From assembly GCA_017849575.1 (NCBI GenBank), contig JAFIGV010000019.1, forward strand, positions 62,001 to 126,000: 64,000 nucleotides of DNA. The letters run 5' to 3'. Below, piece after piece: positions 15,133 through 24,010 of the stretch. Origin of the DNA: Flavipsychrobacter sp. Its GTDB lineage: Bacteria > Bacteroidota > Bacteroidia > Chitinophagales > Chitinophagaceae. The position numbers and the translations under genes were made by a program. Within the stretch, counting starts at the first letter, position 1, and each line of letters starts with the position of its first letter. The notes under the pieces were generated by a model, which was not told where the DNA came from, searched no databases, and was given only the letters and a program-made list of their open reading frames with translations.

Positions 15133-18100
15133 ATGTGCAGAATAGCGGGCATTATCGATCGGTCTAATCAGCAAATCCGGCAGGATGTGATCACCATGCG
15201 CGATGCAATGCGCCATGGCGGTCCGGATGCGGAAGGTGTGTATGTCGAAGAAGGGCAGGGTCTGGCATTCGGCCACAGGCGCTTATCTCTAATTGACCTT
15301 TCGGAGGCAGGCAATCAGCCTATGCATCGCGAGGGTGTAAGCATCGTCTTTAACGGTGAAATATACAATTACCGCGTACTCCGCGAGGAGTTAAAGCAGG
15401 CCGGTCGCAGTTTTATTACCGACAGCGACACTGAGGTGATCATTAAGGCCTATGAACAATGGGGAACGGAATGTTTCGACCGATTTCGCGGAATGTTCGC
15501 TTTGGCGATTTATGACCGGCACTTCAACAAAATTGTACTGGCCCGCGATCATGCCGGCATCAAACCGCTCTATTACTATCTTAACGGTCATCAACTTTAT
15601 TTTGCGTCCGAAATTCGGGCCTTCCGAGCGCTGCCGGGTCGTTGGCAAGAGCGTGAGGACTGGCGTATTTTTTTCCTCACCTACGGTTTTTTACCCGAAC
15701 CGGTTACCACCCTTCAGGGAGTAAAACCCCTTGACAAGGGCAGTTATCTTGTCCTCGATCTCAACAATTTCAGCCATTATCAAAGCAGCTATTACAAAGA
15801 AAATTTCAGGACAGAAATTACAGACCTTGCAACCGCACGGGAGGTGATACGGACAGAACTGAAAAAATCTGTTGAACGTCACCTGATCTCGGATGCGCCC
15901 ATCGGCCTTTTTTTGAGCGGTGGTATAGATTCATCCCTGCTTACGCTTGTTGCACAGCCGTACATACCCGATTCGCTGCATACCCTGTCTATGATTTTTG
16001 AAGATCAGGAATTTTCAGAAAAGATTTATCAGGATATTATCATCGAGAAGACCGGGGCTCATCATCAGTCTTTCGAAGTAACCAAACGGGATTTTGAGGA
16101 ATGCTTTGACGACATTATCCTTTCGATGGACCAGCCCAGCACCGATGGAATCAATAGCTACTTTATCTGCAAGTACGCACGCAGGGCAGGTCTCAAAGCG
16201 GTGCTCAGCGGGCTTGGTGCGGATGAACTTCTGGGTGGGTATCCCTCATTTAAGCGATCGGGGCGTTATCGTCAGTTGGTTAGGATGCCGGCGCCTATAT
16301 TGCAGATGGCAGGACTTGCCCCCAAAGACGCATACCGTAAGCTGAGCTTTTTGAAAAGAAAGGATCCGATCGGCGAGTATCTTTTTTACCGGGGTTATTA
16401 TTCGCCCGCAGAGACCGCACTCATGCTCGATTGCAGTCTGCAGCAGGTTGAAGACTCCCTCGCTTCCATCACAGCACCTACATTTGTGGAAGACCTCGCT
16501 CCGGGCAATCGCGTCTCCTGGCTCGAGTCGAATATTTACATGCAATCGCAGCTCCTGCGCGACACCGATACCATGAGCATGTGGCACTCTGTAGAAGTAC
16601 GTGTTCCGTTTCTCGGTCGCGATCTCGTGGACGCCGTGCACCGCATCAGCCCTGAGCTCAAATTTTCAGATCCGCAGCCCAAACATCTGCTCATTGATAG
16701 TTTCAGAGACATCCTGCCCAAAGAGATCTGGAACCGGAAAAAGCAAGGCTTTGTGATGCCATTTGCTAACTGGATGAAAGGCCGCGAACTGACGCAACCT
16801 TCGCCTGAGGGCTCAATCGTCAACACGCTCAAGCGCAGATTTGATAAGGGTAAGCTGGTGTGGAGCCGTTACTGGGCCTACCTCCTTGCCACCGAAGCAG
16901 CGGCCATTGCGGGCTACGGCGATATGGAACATACACACCCTGCAGACAACCGTCCATCCTTACCCGAAGGAAAGAATTCTGCTAAAAAGGATAAGGTCTT
17001 GTTCCTATGTCTCACAACTTTTTCGCAGGCAGGCGGCATCGAAAAGTTCAATCGCTGCTTTCTTAAAGCGCTCAAAGAGGCGGAAGGTGCTGTACATATC
17101 ACCAGTTTCGCCATGTCGCCTTATGATGAGTCGCCGGATACAGCTTATTTTCCGGAGGCGCAGTACAAGGGCTTTAAGGGAAATAAGATCAGCTTCGTTA
17201 CACAGGCAGTGCTCCGGGCGGCTTCGGCAGATACTGTGATTATTGGTCATCTTAATCTGGCACCCGTGGGCAACATGATTCGAAGGCTCTACCCGGGTGT
17301 GCGTATTGTTTTGATCACTCACGGCATAGAAGTATGGAGCCCGCTGGAAGGTCAGAAGATGAGGATGCTTCAGGTGGCCGATCTGATCCTGAGTGTAAGC
17401 AATTTCACAAAGGATAAGATTGTGACCGTACAAGGAATAGAGCCGGAGAAGATCCATATTTTTCCAAACACAATTGATCCCTACTTCAAGGTGCCGGAGC
17501 GCTTTGAAGTCAATACCGCTATACGACGGGAATATAATTTCGGCGCAGACGATCCGGTATTGTTTACGCTGAGCCGGCTTTCCGGCCGCGAAAAATACAA
17601 AGGTTACGACCTCGTAATCAAAAGTCTGCCCGCGCTCCGAAAGAAGTTTCCGGACATTCGCTATATCATAGCCGGCAAATACGATTCTGAAGAAAAGTCC
17701 AGGCTGGATGACCTGATCGCCGAACTTGAATTGGAACGTCATGTATTTCTCACCGGATACCTCGCCGAAAAAAGTCTGATGGAATATTATCAGGCAGCCA
17801 ATCTGTTCATCATGCCCAGCCGGAAAGAAGGCTTTGGCATCGTGTTTCTTGAGGCCCTGATCTGCGGCCTTCCCGTAATTGCCGGTAATCAGGACGGTAG
17901 CGTGGATGCCTTGCGCAATGGAGAATTGGGAATTCTTGTCAACCCGGCCAACCTGCAGGAGATCATTGACGGCATAGAAGAAGTGCTGGTGCACAAAGAG
18001 AACTATACCGATGAATACCGCCTGGCCATGCAACAAAAAACTCTCGGGTACTTCGGTTTTCCAGCCTATAAGAAAAGACTACAGGATATTTTGGGAAAAG

Positions 18101-18252
18101 CCTCGGCGGGCCGCGACGAAGGAAAAGCCTCCCCCAGCCTCTCCGAGGGAAAAGCCTCCCCCAGCCCCTCCGAAGGAAACGCCTCCCCCAGCCCCTCCGA
18201 AGGAAAAGCCTCCCCCGACCCCTCCGAAGGAGGGGGGAAAAGAGGAGGGTGA
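15133..18252 (+). CDS. Fusion: AsnB-type glutamine amidotransferase + GT4 glycosyltransferase
   Basis: One 1039-codon frame joins two enzymes. Residues 1 to about 600 are an asparagine-synthase-like protein: Cys2 of the class II glutaminase, the NGEIYNY segment, and the ATP pyrophosphatase loop LSGGIDSS near 261-268. Residues from about 620 (KVLFLCLTTFSQAGGIEKF) to 1000 are a GT4 GT-B enzyme with THGIEVW, FTLSRLSG and the E-x7-E motif EGFGIVFLE near 899. In polysaccharide loci AsnB-like proteins may amidate uronic acids. Here the product may be handed to the fused transferase. The last 50 residues are a low-complexity tail from a 27-bp tandem repeat (18096-18230). I did not see a frame break between the halves. 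Confidence 0.88.
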   Translation: MCRIAGIIDRSNQQIRQDVITMRDAMRHGGPDAEGVYVEEGQGLAFGHRRLSLIDLSEAGNQPMHREGVSIVFNGEIYNYRVLREELKQAGRSFITDSDTEVIIKAYEQWGTECFDRFRGMFALAIYDRHFNKIVLARDHAGIKPLYYYLNGHQLYFASEIRAFRALPGRWQEREDWRIFFLTYGFLPEPVTTLQGVKPLDKGSYLVLDLNNFSHYQSSYYKENFRTEITDLATAREVIRTELKKSVERHLISDAPIGLFLSGGIDSSLLTLVAQPYIPDSLHTLSMIFEDQEFSEKIYQDIIIEKTGAHHQSFEVTKRDFEECFDDIILSMDQPSTDGINSYFICKYARRAGLKAVLSGLGADELLGGYPSFKRSGRYRQLVRMPAPILQMAGLAPKDAYRKLSFLKRKDPIGEYLFYRGYYSPAETALMLDCSLQQVEDSLASITAPTFVEDLAPGNRVSWLESNIYMQSQLLRDTDTMSMWHSVEVRVPFLGRDLVDAVHRISPELKFSDPQPKHLLIDSFRDILPKEIWNRKKQGFVMPFANWMKGRELTQPSPEGSIVNTLKRRFDKGKLVWSRYWAYLLATEAAAIAGYGDMEHTHPADNRPSLPEGKNSAKKDKVLFLCLTTFSQAGGIEKFNRCFLKALKEAEGAVHITSFAMSPYDESPDTAYFPEAQYKGFKGNKISFVTQAVLRAASADTVIIGHLNLAPVGNMIRRLYPGVRIVLITHGIEVWSPLEGQKMRMLQVADLILSVSNFTKDKIVTVQGIEPEKIHIFPNTIDPYFKVPERFEVNTAIRREYNFGADDPVLFTLSRLSGREKYKGYDLVIKSLPALRKKFPDIRYIIAGKYDSEEKSRLDDLIAELELERHVFLTGYLAEKSLMEYYQAANLFIMPSRKEGFGIVFLEALICGLPVIAGNQDGSVDALRNGELGILVNPANLQEIIDGIEEVLVHKENYTDEYRLAMQQKTLGYFGFPAYKKRLQDILGKASAGRDEGKASPSLSEGKASPSPSEGNASPSPSEGKASPDPSEGGGKRGG
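18096..18230 (+). repeat. 27-bp tandem repeat, five units, in the 3' end of the AsnB-GT4 gene
   Basis: Units start at 18096, 18123, 18150, 18177 and 18204. The first is degenerate and the others differ by one to a few bases. Each unit encodes nine residues of the form KASPSPSEG. The last unit runs into a 7-bp hairpin CCCCTCC-GAA-GGAGGGG (18219-18235) just before the stop. The C-rich/G-rich hairpin resembles short intergenic elements seen in Bacteroidota genomes, which may have been captured and amplified inside the frame. Confidence 0.8.
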
Positions 18253-18289
18253 AAGTTTAGAATAATTGCCTACAAACGATACTGGAACA

Positions 18290-19183
18290 ATGCAAACACA
18301 AACCACGCCGGCACTCGCCGTTGGCGATAGAAAAAGTGACCATGAACATTGGGATGAGATCATACGACCGGAATCCGGCCTTTTTGATCTTAAACTCAGA
18401 GAAGTATGGCGCTACCGCGATCTGCTCATGCTCTTTGTAAAGCGCGATTTTATTGCGCAATACAAGCAGACCATCCTCGGACCGGTTTGGCATGTGATAC
18501 AGCCGGTGTTTACCACCATCATGTTCCTGCTGGTGTTTGGAAAGATCGCCAACATACCCACGGATGGTATCCACCCCACGCTGTTTTACATGAGTGGCAT
18601 CACCATCTGGAGCTATTTTTCAGCCTGCCTTACCGCTACATCCAACACCTTTGTAGCTAATGCCGGCATTTTCGGAAAAGTTTATTTCCCCAGATTAGTT
18701 ATTCCGCTCTCTACCGTTATGTCCAATATGGTGAAGTTTGGAATTCAGTTCGCATTGCTGCTTTGTGTGATGGGGTGGATCGGTTTCAGAACCGGGCATT
18801 TTTATTTTGGCATCAACTGGCTGCTGGTGCCCGTGCTCATGCTCATGATGGGCGGGCTCGGTCTTGGGCTCGGCATCATCATCTCCTCACTCACGACCAA
18901 GTACCGCGATTTTACCGTGCTTATTGGCTTCGGTGTTCAGTTGGCTATGTACATCACGCCGGTGGCCTACCCACTTTCCTTTCTCGAAGGGAAAAGCTAT
19001 AAGACCTTCGTTGCCATCAACCCACTTACGCCGGTGGTAGAAGCCTTTCGTTTTGCTTTGTTCGACCGCGGAACCGTTAGTATGGCTTCATTAGGCTACA
19101 GTTTCGGCTTTATGATTGTAGCCTTGTTCCTGGGAATGCTTATTTTCAGCAAGGTAGAAAGGAGCTTTATGGATACGGTGTAG
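18290..19183 (+). CDS. wzm: Polysaccharide ABC exporter permease (Wzm-like)
   Basis: This ABC-2 type inner-membrane permease carries lipid-linked glycan across the membrane with a Wzt ATPase. A cytoplasmic N-terminus contains LREVWRYRDLLMLFVKRDF, typical of Wzm/TagG proteins, followed by GPVWHVIQPV and six hydrophobic helices. The protein ends KVERSFMDTV, the usual C-terminus. ATG at 18290 is preferred over a TTG at 18266. No wzt follows directly: two candidates lie far downstream (27978 and 44839). The last 49 bases of homology (19131-19179) are repeated exactly at 25145-25193. Confidence 0.93.
   Translation: MQTQTTPALAVGDRKSDHEHWDEIIRPESGLFDLKLREVWRYRDLLMLFVKRDFIAQYKQTILGPVWHVIQPVFTTIMFLLVFGKIANIPTDGIHPTLFYMSGITIWSYFSACLTATSNTFVANAGIFGKVYFPRLVIPLSTVMSNMVKFGIQFALLLCVMGWIGFRTGHFYFGINWLLVPVLMLMMGGLGLGLGIIISSLTTKYRDFTVLIGFGVQLAMYITPVAYPLSFLEGKSYKTFVAINPLTPVVEAFRFALFDRGTVSMASLGYSFGFMIVALFLGMLIFSKVERSFMDTV
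19131..19179 (+). repeat. 49-bp direct repeat, resident copy inside the wzm 3' end
   Basis: Identical base for base to 25145-25193. This copy is part of the intact wzm gene and ends four bases before its stop codon ends. With the other copy it brackets about 6 kb holding five AT-rich genes. Confidence 0.9.
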
Positions 19184-19319
19184 GGCAGTCTGATTCTTCA
19201 CTGTTTTGGTAATCCTACCATGAGCTCGTCCATAAAGCGTATATTTAGATAGAACATCCGCGTTGCTAAGAGACCAATTAGGACTTGATTACTTTGTTAA
19301 CATTGATAACAACCAAGAA

Positions 19320-20252
19320 ATGACCGTTCCGTCAAAGATATCGGTTGTATCACCTGTATATCGAGCAAAGCGTTTAGTGCCTGAACTAGTGAACCGGATT
19401 TATCTGGCAACGTCTCCAATTTGCTCTGAATTAGAAATCGTTTTGGTAGATGATGGATGTCCCGAGGGTAGCTGGGAAACAATAGTAGAATTATGTGTAA
19501 CCTTTCCGTGCCTTATCGGAGTGAAGCTTAGCAGAAATTTTGGGCAACATCATGCAATAACTGCAGGACTTGATGTTGCTACAGGCGATTGGATAGTGGT
19601 TATGGACTGCGATTTACAAGACCAACCAGAAGAAATTCCACTATTGTTGACCGAAGCGTTAAAAGGAAACGATATCGTCTTAGCTAGACGATTTTCGCGA
19701 CAAGATGCCCTATTGAAGCGATACTTCTCAAAGTTATTCTATAGAAGTCTTGGATATCTAACTGGTTCTGAGCAGGATGAAACCGTGGCAAATTTTGGAA
19801 TATATTCACGTAAAGTGATAGACCAGATTAAGTCCATGCGTGAGAGCATTAGGTATTTTCCCACAATGATTAAATGGGTTGGATTTAAAGTTGGAAAGGT
19901 AAATGTTAGACACGCCGCCCGTACAGAGGGAAAGACAAGTTACAATTTCAGAAGAATGCTCAGTTTGGCCTTAGATATTATTCTGGCCTTTTCCGATAAG
20001 CCGATAATGTTGACAATTAGACTTGGCCTGTTAATTTCCTCCGTTGCTGTCATAATGTCACTTTATACGATGTTCCGTTGGGCCTCCGGTGGCTTAAAAG
20101 TTATTGGATACGCGAGTCTCATAACAAGTATCTGGCTTTTATCCGGATTTATTATTTTAACTCTCGGAGTGATTGGTTTATACCTTGGTAAAACCTTCGA
20201 AGGTGTCAAAGGCAGACCGCTATATATAATTGACAAAAAAACAAATGATTGA
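19320..20252 (+). CDS. GT2 glycosyltransferase, GtrB/dolichol-phosphate-sugar synthase type
   Basis: This membrane-anchored GT-A enzyme probably makes a polyprenyl-phosphate sugar. Motifs: ISVVSPVYRA at the N-terminus, VLVDDG (44-46), SRNFGQHHAITAG, and the MDCDLQDQPEE metal site (Asp96/Asp98). Two C-terminal helices (about 230-295) are typical of the GtrB group. ATG at 19320 is chosen; a TTG at 19263 would add 19 residues before the conserved start. It is the first gene of the AT-rich block downstream of wzm and overlaps the next gene by 8 bp. A GT-C partner could be the membrane protein at 22166. Confidence 0.88.
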   Translation: MTVPSKISVVSPVYRAKRLVPELVNRIYLATSPICSELEIVLVDDGCPEGSWETIVELCVTFPCLIGVKLSRNFGQHHAITAGLDVATGDWIVVMDCDLQDQPEEIPLLLTEALKGNDIVLARRFSRQDALLKRYFSKLFYRSLGYLTGSEQDETVANFGIYSRKVIDQIKSMRESIRYFPTMIKWVGFKVGKVNVRHAARTEGKTSYNFRRMLSLALDIILAFSDKPIMLTIRLGLLISSVAVIMSLYTMFRWASGGLKVIGYASLITSIWLLSGFIILTLGVIGLYLGKTFEGVKGRPLYIIDKKTND

Positions 20253-20922
20253 ACGATTGGATTGGGACAGTTCTTTCTTCGGATTCGAAGTTGGACGTCT
20301 TGAACTGCCTCAAAGAACAGAGTTATCTTTGTTGATTGCGAATTGCCCATTCCGTTTAATCTACATATTTTCTGACGAACCTGTTGAATTCGATGGGTTT
20401 GCCTTGGTAGATATTAAGGTTGAGTTTGCGAAATGTGTAAGACAGGTACCGTTTCCCGATGAGGTTGCTCGATTCGACTCCAATAAGCATTCCTATCGAA
20501 CCCTGCTCGAATTAGCTCTTTTAAGCGGAAAGTACTCACGTTTTGCAAAGGATTCAAACTTCCATCGAAATGAATTCGCCAAGCTTTATAAAAGGTGGAT
20601 TGATAGATCGATCGAGTCGGAAAACATCGAAGTTCTAATATTTGAAGTGAATGGTATTACTCTTGGTTTTGTGACGTTAGAGATTCATAGCGATGCTGCA
20701 AGAATAGGGCTTATTGCAACTTCTGTGAATCATCAAGGTCGGGGAGTTGCTCAGCAATTGATAGCGGCTTGTGAAAACATTTGCGTGCACCTAAATATCA
20801 GCACGCTATTCGTGGCAACTCAATTTGCCAATAAACCTGCGATGCGTCTTTACATTAAGACCGGATTTACGGTAAAGAGACAACAACACATTTATCATCA
20901 TTGGAACTATGATACCATTTAA
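20245..20922 (+). CDS. wecD: GNAT acetyltransferase, WecD-like (dTDP-4-amino-4,6-dideoxygalactose N-acetyltransferase)
   Basis: The start MIERLDWDSSFFGFEVGRL is characteristic of WecD/RffC proteins, which acetylate dTDP-4-amino-4,6-dideoxygalactose to make dTDP-Fuc4NAc. A GNAT core is visible at about 135-215, with ARIGLIATSVNHQGRGVAQ (the acetyl-CoA Q/R-x-x-G-x-G/A loop as QGRGVA) and NKPAMRLYIKTGF. ATG at 20245 gives this start; a TTG at 20230 is less likely. It overlaps the previous gene by 8 bp and the WecE-like gene by 14 bp, matching the wecD-wecE pairing of enterobacterial common antigen loci. Confidence 0.85.
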   Translation: MIERLDWDSSFFGFEVGRLELPQRTELSLLIANCPFRLIYIFSDEPVEFDGFALVDIKVEFAKCVRQVPFPDEVARFDSNKHSYRTLLELALLSGKYSRFAKDSNFHRNEFAKLYKRWIDRSIESENIEVLIFEVNGITLGFVTLEIHSDAARIGLIATSVNHQGRGVAQQLIAACENICVHLNISTLFVATQFANKPAMRLYIKTGFTVKRQQHIYHHWNYDTI

Positions 20923-22060
20923 CAAACCATTCCTTACAGGGAATGAGATTGCGTATATTCAGGATGCAGTTGCATCAGGAAAAATTTCAGGAAATGGTAA
21001 GTACACAAACCTCTGCCAGGATTTTTTGCGGAACAGATACGGTTTTGGGAAATGCCTGTTAACATCCTCTTGTACAGACGCGCTTGAAATGGCTGCTATC
21101 TTGGTTAATATTCGAGAGGGCGATGAAGTTATCATGCCAGCATACACCTTTGTAAGTACTGCGAACGCTTTCGTCTTAAGAGGAGCAAAGATTGTATTCG
21201 CTGATTCCCAAACCGAACACCCAAACATTGACGCGCAAAGGCTTGAAAACCTTGTAACCTCTAGGACCAAGGCGATTGTTGTTGTTCATTATGCCGGGGT
21301 CGCGTGTGACATGGATGAGGTTATGAGGATTGCAGCAAAGTTCGGTTTATTCGTGATCGAAGATGCGGCGCAGGCCATCGATAGTTACTACACTGGTAGT
21401 GACGGTATTAAGAAAGCACTGGGCTCAATAGGACATTTAGCAGCATTCTCTTTCCATGAAACAAAGAATATTATATCGGGCGAGGGTGGTATGCTTGTGG
21501 TCAACGACAAGCATTTCATGGAAAGGGCCGAGATAATCTGGGAGAAGGGTACTAACCGGTCGGCCTTTTTTCGGGGAGAAGTCGATAAATATGGCTGGGT
21601 CGATATCGGATCCTCATTCTTACCTTCTGAGATTGTCGCAGCTTTTCTTTTTGCGCAACTTGAATGTATTGAGACAATTCAGGAAAGACGATTAAAACTA
21701 TGGAATCGTTATAACGAGTGTCTCGGAACCGGGCCGGATTCAAGACTGTTCACCTTACCAACCTTACCAGACTTTGCCAGTAACAATGCGCATATGTATT
21801 ATGTCGTTTGCGGCTCACTGGCCTTTCGGTCACTGTTGCTGAACTCTCTAAAAGACGCTGGTTTTCATGCTGTAACACATTACCTTAGTTTGCACAAAAG
21901 TCCATTTTTCAAGGAAAAGCATGATGGACGTGTGTTGCCGAACAGCGACTATTTTACAGATAGATTACTTAGATTGCCATTGTTTTACGAGCTGGAAGAA
22001 CAGATAACAATGCAAATCGCAAAAACGATCCAAAATTTGAATAGTTCATATATGCTTTAG
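20909..22060 (+). CDS. wecE: WecE-like aminotransferase (dTDP-4-amino-4,6-dideoxygalactose transaminase)
   Basis: This PLP-dependent DegT/DnrJ/EryC1/StrS aminotransferase converts dTDP-4-keto-6-deoxyglucose to dTDP-Fuc4N. The whole protein follows WecE/RffA closely: IPFNKPFLTGNE, LTSSCTDALEMAA, GDEVIMPAYTFVSTANAFV, VVHYAGVACDMD, EDAAQAID and the PLP lysine in SFHETKNIISGEGG (Lys186), then EKGTNRSAFFRG and the DKYGW-x-DIGSS segment. Length 383 is normal. With the WecD-like gene upstream it makes a complete Fuc4NAc arm, given dTDP-4-keto-6-deoxyglucose from rml genes outside the window. Confidence 0.92.
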   Translation: MIPFNKPFLTGNEIAYIQDAVASGKISGNGKYTNLCQDFLRNRYGFGKCLLTSSCTDALEMAAILVNIREGDEVIMPAYTFVSTANAFVLRGAKIVFADSQTEHPNIDAQRLENLVTSRTKAIVVVHYAGVACDMDEVMRIAAKFGLFVIEDAAQAIDSYYTGSDGIKKALGSIGHLAAFSFHETKNIISGEGGMLVVNDKHFMERAEIIWEKGTNRSAFFRGEVDKYGWVDIGSSFLPSEIVAAFLFAQLECIETIQERRLKLWNRYNECLGTGPDSRLFTLPTLPDFASNNAHMYYVVCGSLAFRSLLLNSLKDAGFHAVTHYLSLHKSPFFKEKHDGRVLPNSDYFTDRLLRLPLFYELEEQITMQIAKTIQNLNSSYML

Positions 22061-22165
22061 AATACACCAAGTAAGCTATTCGATTTGGCTATTAAGATGT
22101 AGGGTAATTGAGTTGCTTTTTTAGCATAAGGCAGTAAGGAAATAAAGGAAAACCTAAAGGAAATA

Positions 22166-23860
22166 ATGTTCACTGACGGGGTCATACATTACTCAGATTC
22201 GACACAAGGAATGCCTCTGAAATGGCGTCTTAGAATAGTCTATTGTTGCATCGCGGTTTTGGTCATTTTGCCGTTGTGGTACGCAAATCAGGGTTTCGAC
22301 ATCTGCGATGAAGGATACTACTTGCAAGGCTACATGCGCAATCAGCCGATTTTCTTCCAGTACACAGGGTTTCACTTTTTTGTCAAGTTGTTACCATTTT
22401 CCGATAACCTCCTGGCGGCTAGGTTATATAAATTGGTGATGATAATGCTCGCTGCTTGTGTTTTAGGATATTCACTGAAGAGGAAGATTTTTATCGATGA
22501 TCCGGCTGCACTTGTCCTTGGCTATAGTTTATTAGGTGGTCTTCTTATTTATATGCATGGACCCTCAACAATTTCTTATAACTCGCTGTCGCTAGTGTTT
22601 ATGCTGCTTTTAGTGGCTCTATATATGGAATTCCGGATGGCCACAAATTTCTTAGCAACATTCTCAATTTGGACCATTTTACTGTTCGCGATTATTTTAG
22701 GCTGCCTGGCTTTTAACAAGATTACCAGCGCTGCATTAATGGCTGTGTTTATATCAGTAGATCAGTTCATTTACAGGCGAAAGTACTTGCTCTCTTATTT
22801 TGGTCTGATTGGTGTGATTGCTATTATTTCCCTGATAACACTAGCCCTGCTATTCTGGCTTGCATATGGCAGTCATCTGCAGTTTATTTACCATTGTAGT
22901 GGTTTAGCGAACAACCCATTTTCGGAGCGCCATGTGAATGCTGGGTTTATGATCCGGCAGCTTGTTTGGACACCATTTACCCAAAGTAAAACCTATGTGG
23001 TTTTTACCGTCCTTTACCTTCTGGTATATGTGTTTTTCTCCAGAACTGTTGGAAGAAATTCAGTGACGGCTCAATTGATTTTTGCCGGAATTTTCATTGC
23101 CTCACTAATTAAATACAGAGCTTTTTACTTTTCCCAACCCAGCGCAGAAGGTTTTTACGCTTTGGTGTTCTTTATTTTAGTCGTCATTTTCTTTGCGGCA
23201 ATTGCTGGCAAGAGCACGTATAAGATCGACAAGCACTTCGTCTGCCTTCTGTTTGCTGTGCCCTTTATAGGATTTTGGGGTTCGGACAACCCGCCAATGC
23301 TCGGGGTAATACACTACACCGGTTTTACTCTATTATTAGTATATTATTTGAATCATTTCTTACAGCTTCGCTTTTTACACTTCATACCTGTGCTGATCAC
23401 AGCGTTTACTATCTGGAATTTCTTGTGGAATCCGTTTTTCAATCCCCCGGTATTTGAGTACAATAAATATGTAAAAGTACATGGGGTAGAAACCAAGGTC
23501 AGTGATTATACCTTCGAGGCTCAAGATAATTTTTTGCAGATATTACCGCATATTTCGAAGGATGAGCCAATTATCCCTATCGCCGTTCCTAACGGACTAA
23601 TGTATATCAACGAACTTCCTTCTTACCTAACTCTTTATTATAATTCTCCAAATTTCACTACCGGGTATATTAACCTTTTAGGAATGACGAGTTTGCCTGA
23701 GAGATTTCAGATTTTATTTTGCAAAACAGATACAAGCAGTGAGGTTGCTGAAGCGTATGCTGGCTTCAAAACCCACCTGGCACGGTTAAATTACAGGATA
23801 GAACTACTAGCCGAAACAGCTCAATATGCCGCTTACAGAGCCAGCAAGGCAACAAAGTAA
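22166..23860 (+). CDS. Polytopic membrane protein, probable GT-C type glycosyltransferase
   Basis: The 564-residue protein has about eleven hydrophobic helices and a soluble C-terminal domain (about 420-564). The first external loop reads ANQGFDICDEGYYLQGY, an acidic D-x-x-D-E-G-Y-Y motif like the catalytic loop of GT-C enzymes that use polyprenyl-phosphate sugars. No closer family is recognised. It shares the AT-rich block with a GtrB-like GT2 (19320), which would supply such a donor, so a GtrB/GtrC-like side-chain pair is a reasonable inference. The 105 bp before it show no clear signal. Confidence 0.62.
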   Translation: MFTDGVIHYSDSTQGMPLKWRLRIVYCCIAVLVILPLWYANQGFDICDEGYYLQGYMRNQPIFFQYTGFHFFVKLLPFSDNLLAARLYKLVMIMLAACVLGYSLKRKIFIDDPAALVLGYSLLGGLLIYMHGPSTISYNSLSLVFMLLLVALYMEFRMATNFLATFSIWTILLFAIILGCLAFNKITSAALMAVFISVDQFIYRRKYLLSYFGLIGVIAIISLITLALLFWLAYGSHLQFIYHCSGLANNPFSERHVNAGFMIRQLVWTPFTQSKTYVVFTVLYLLVYVFFSRTVGRNSVTAQLIFAGIFIASLIKYRAFYFSQPSAEGFYALVFFILVVIFFAAIAGKSTYKIDKHFVCLLFAVPFIGFWGSDNPPMLGVIHYTGFTLLLVYYLNHFLQLRFLHFIPVLITAFTIWNFLWNPFFNPPVFEYNKYVKVHGVETKVSDYTFEAQDNFLQILPHISKDEPIIPIAVPNGLMYINELPSYLTLYYNSPNFTTGYINLLGMTSLPERFQILFCKTDTSSEVAEAYAGFKTHLARLNYRIELLAETAQYAAYRASKATK

Positions 23861-24010
23861 ATAACATGCTTTTTCTCCAATACCTAGATCGATGAACGCA
23901 GAAAGCCCGTGTATTGGAAGGGCTGGAACTGGATCTTTGGGTTACAATGACGAGCTTATTGCTAATCGAACTAACTTATTACTTCAACTTTTTTCCAATC
24001 GAATTACATT

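Noticed and set aside
17005-18036. 343-codon open frame on the minus strand
   Set aside because: It lies wholly opposite the GT4 half of the fusion gene, has no recognisable motif and mirrors the codon pattern of the real gene.
18096-18230. CRISPR-like repeats
   Set aside because: The units are directly adjacent without spacers and are in frame within a gene, so this is a tandem repeat.
18079-18363. Glycine-rich minus-strand frame
   Set aside because: It is only the complement of the 27-bp repeat. The plus-strand frame continues the fusion gene.
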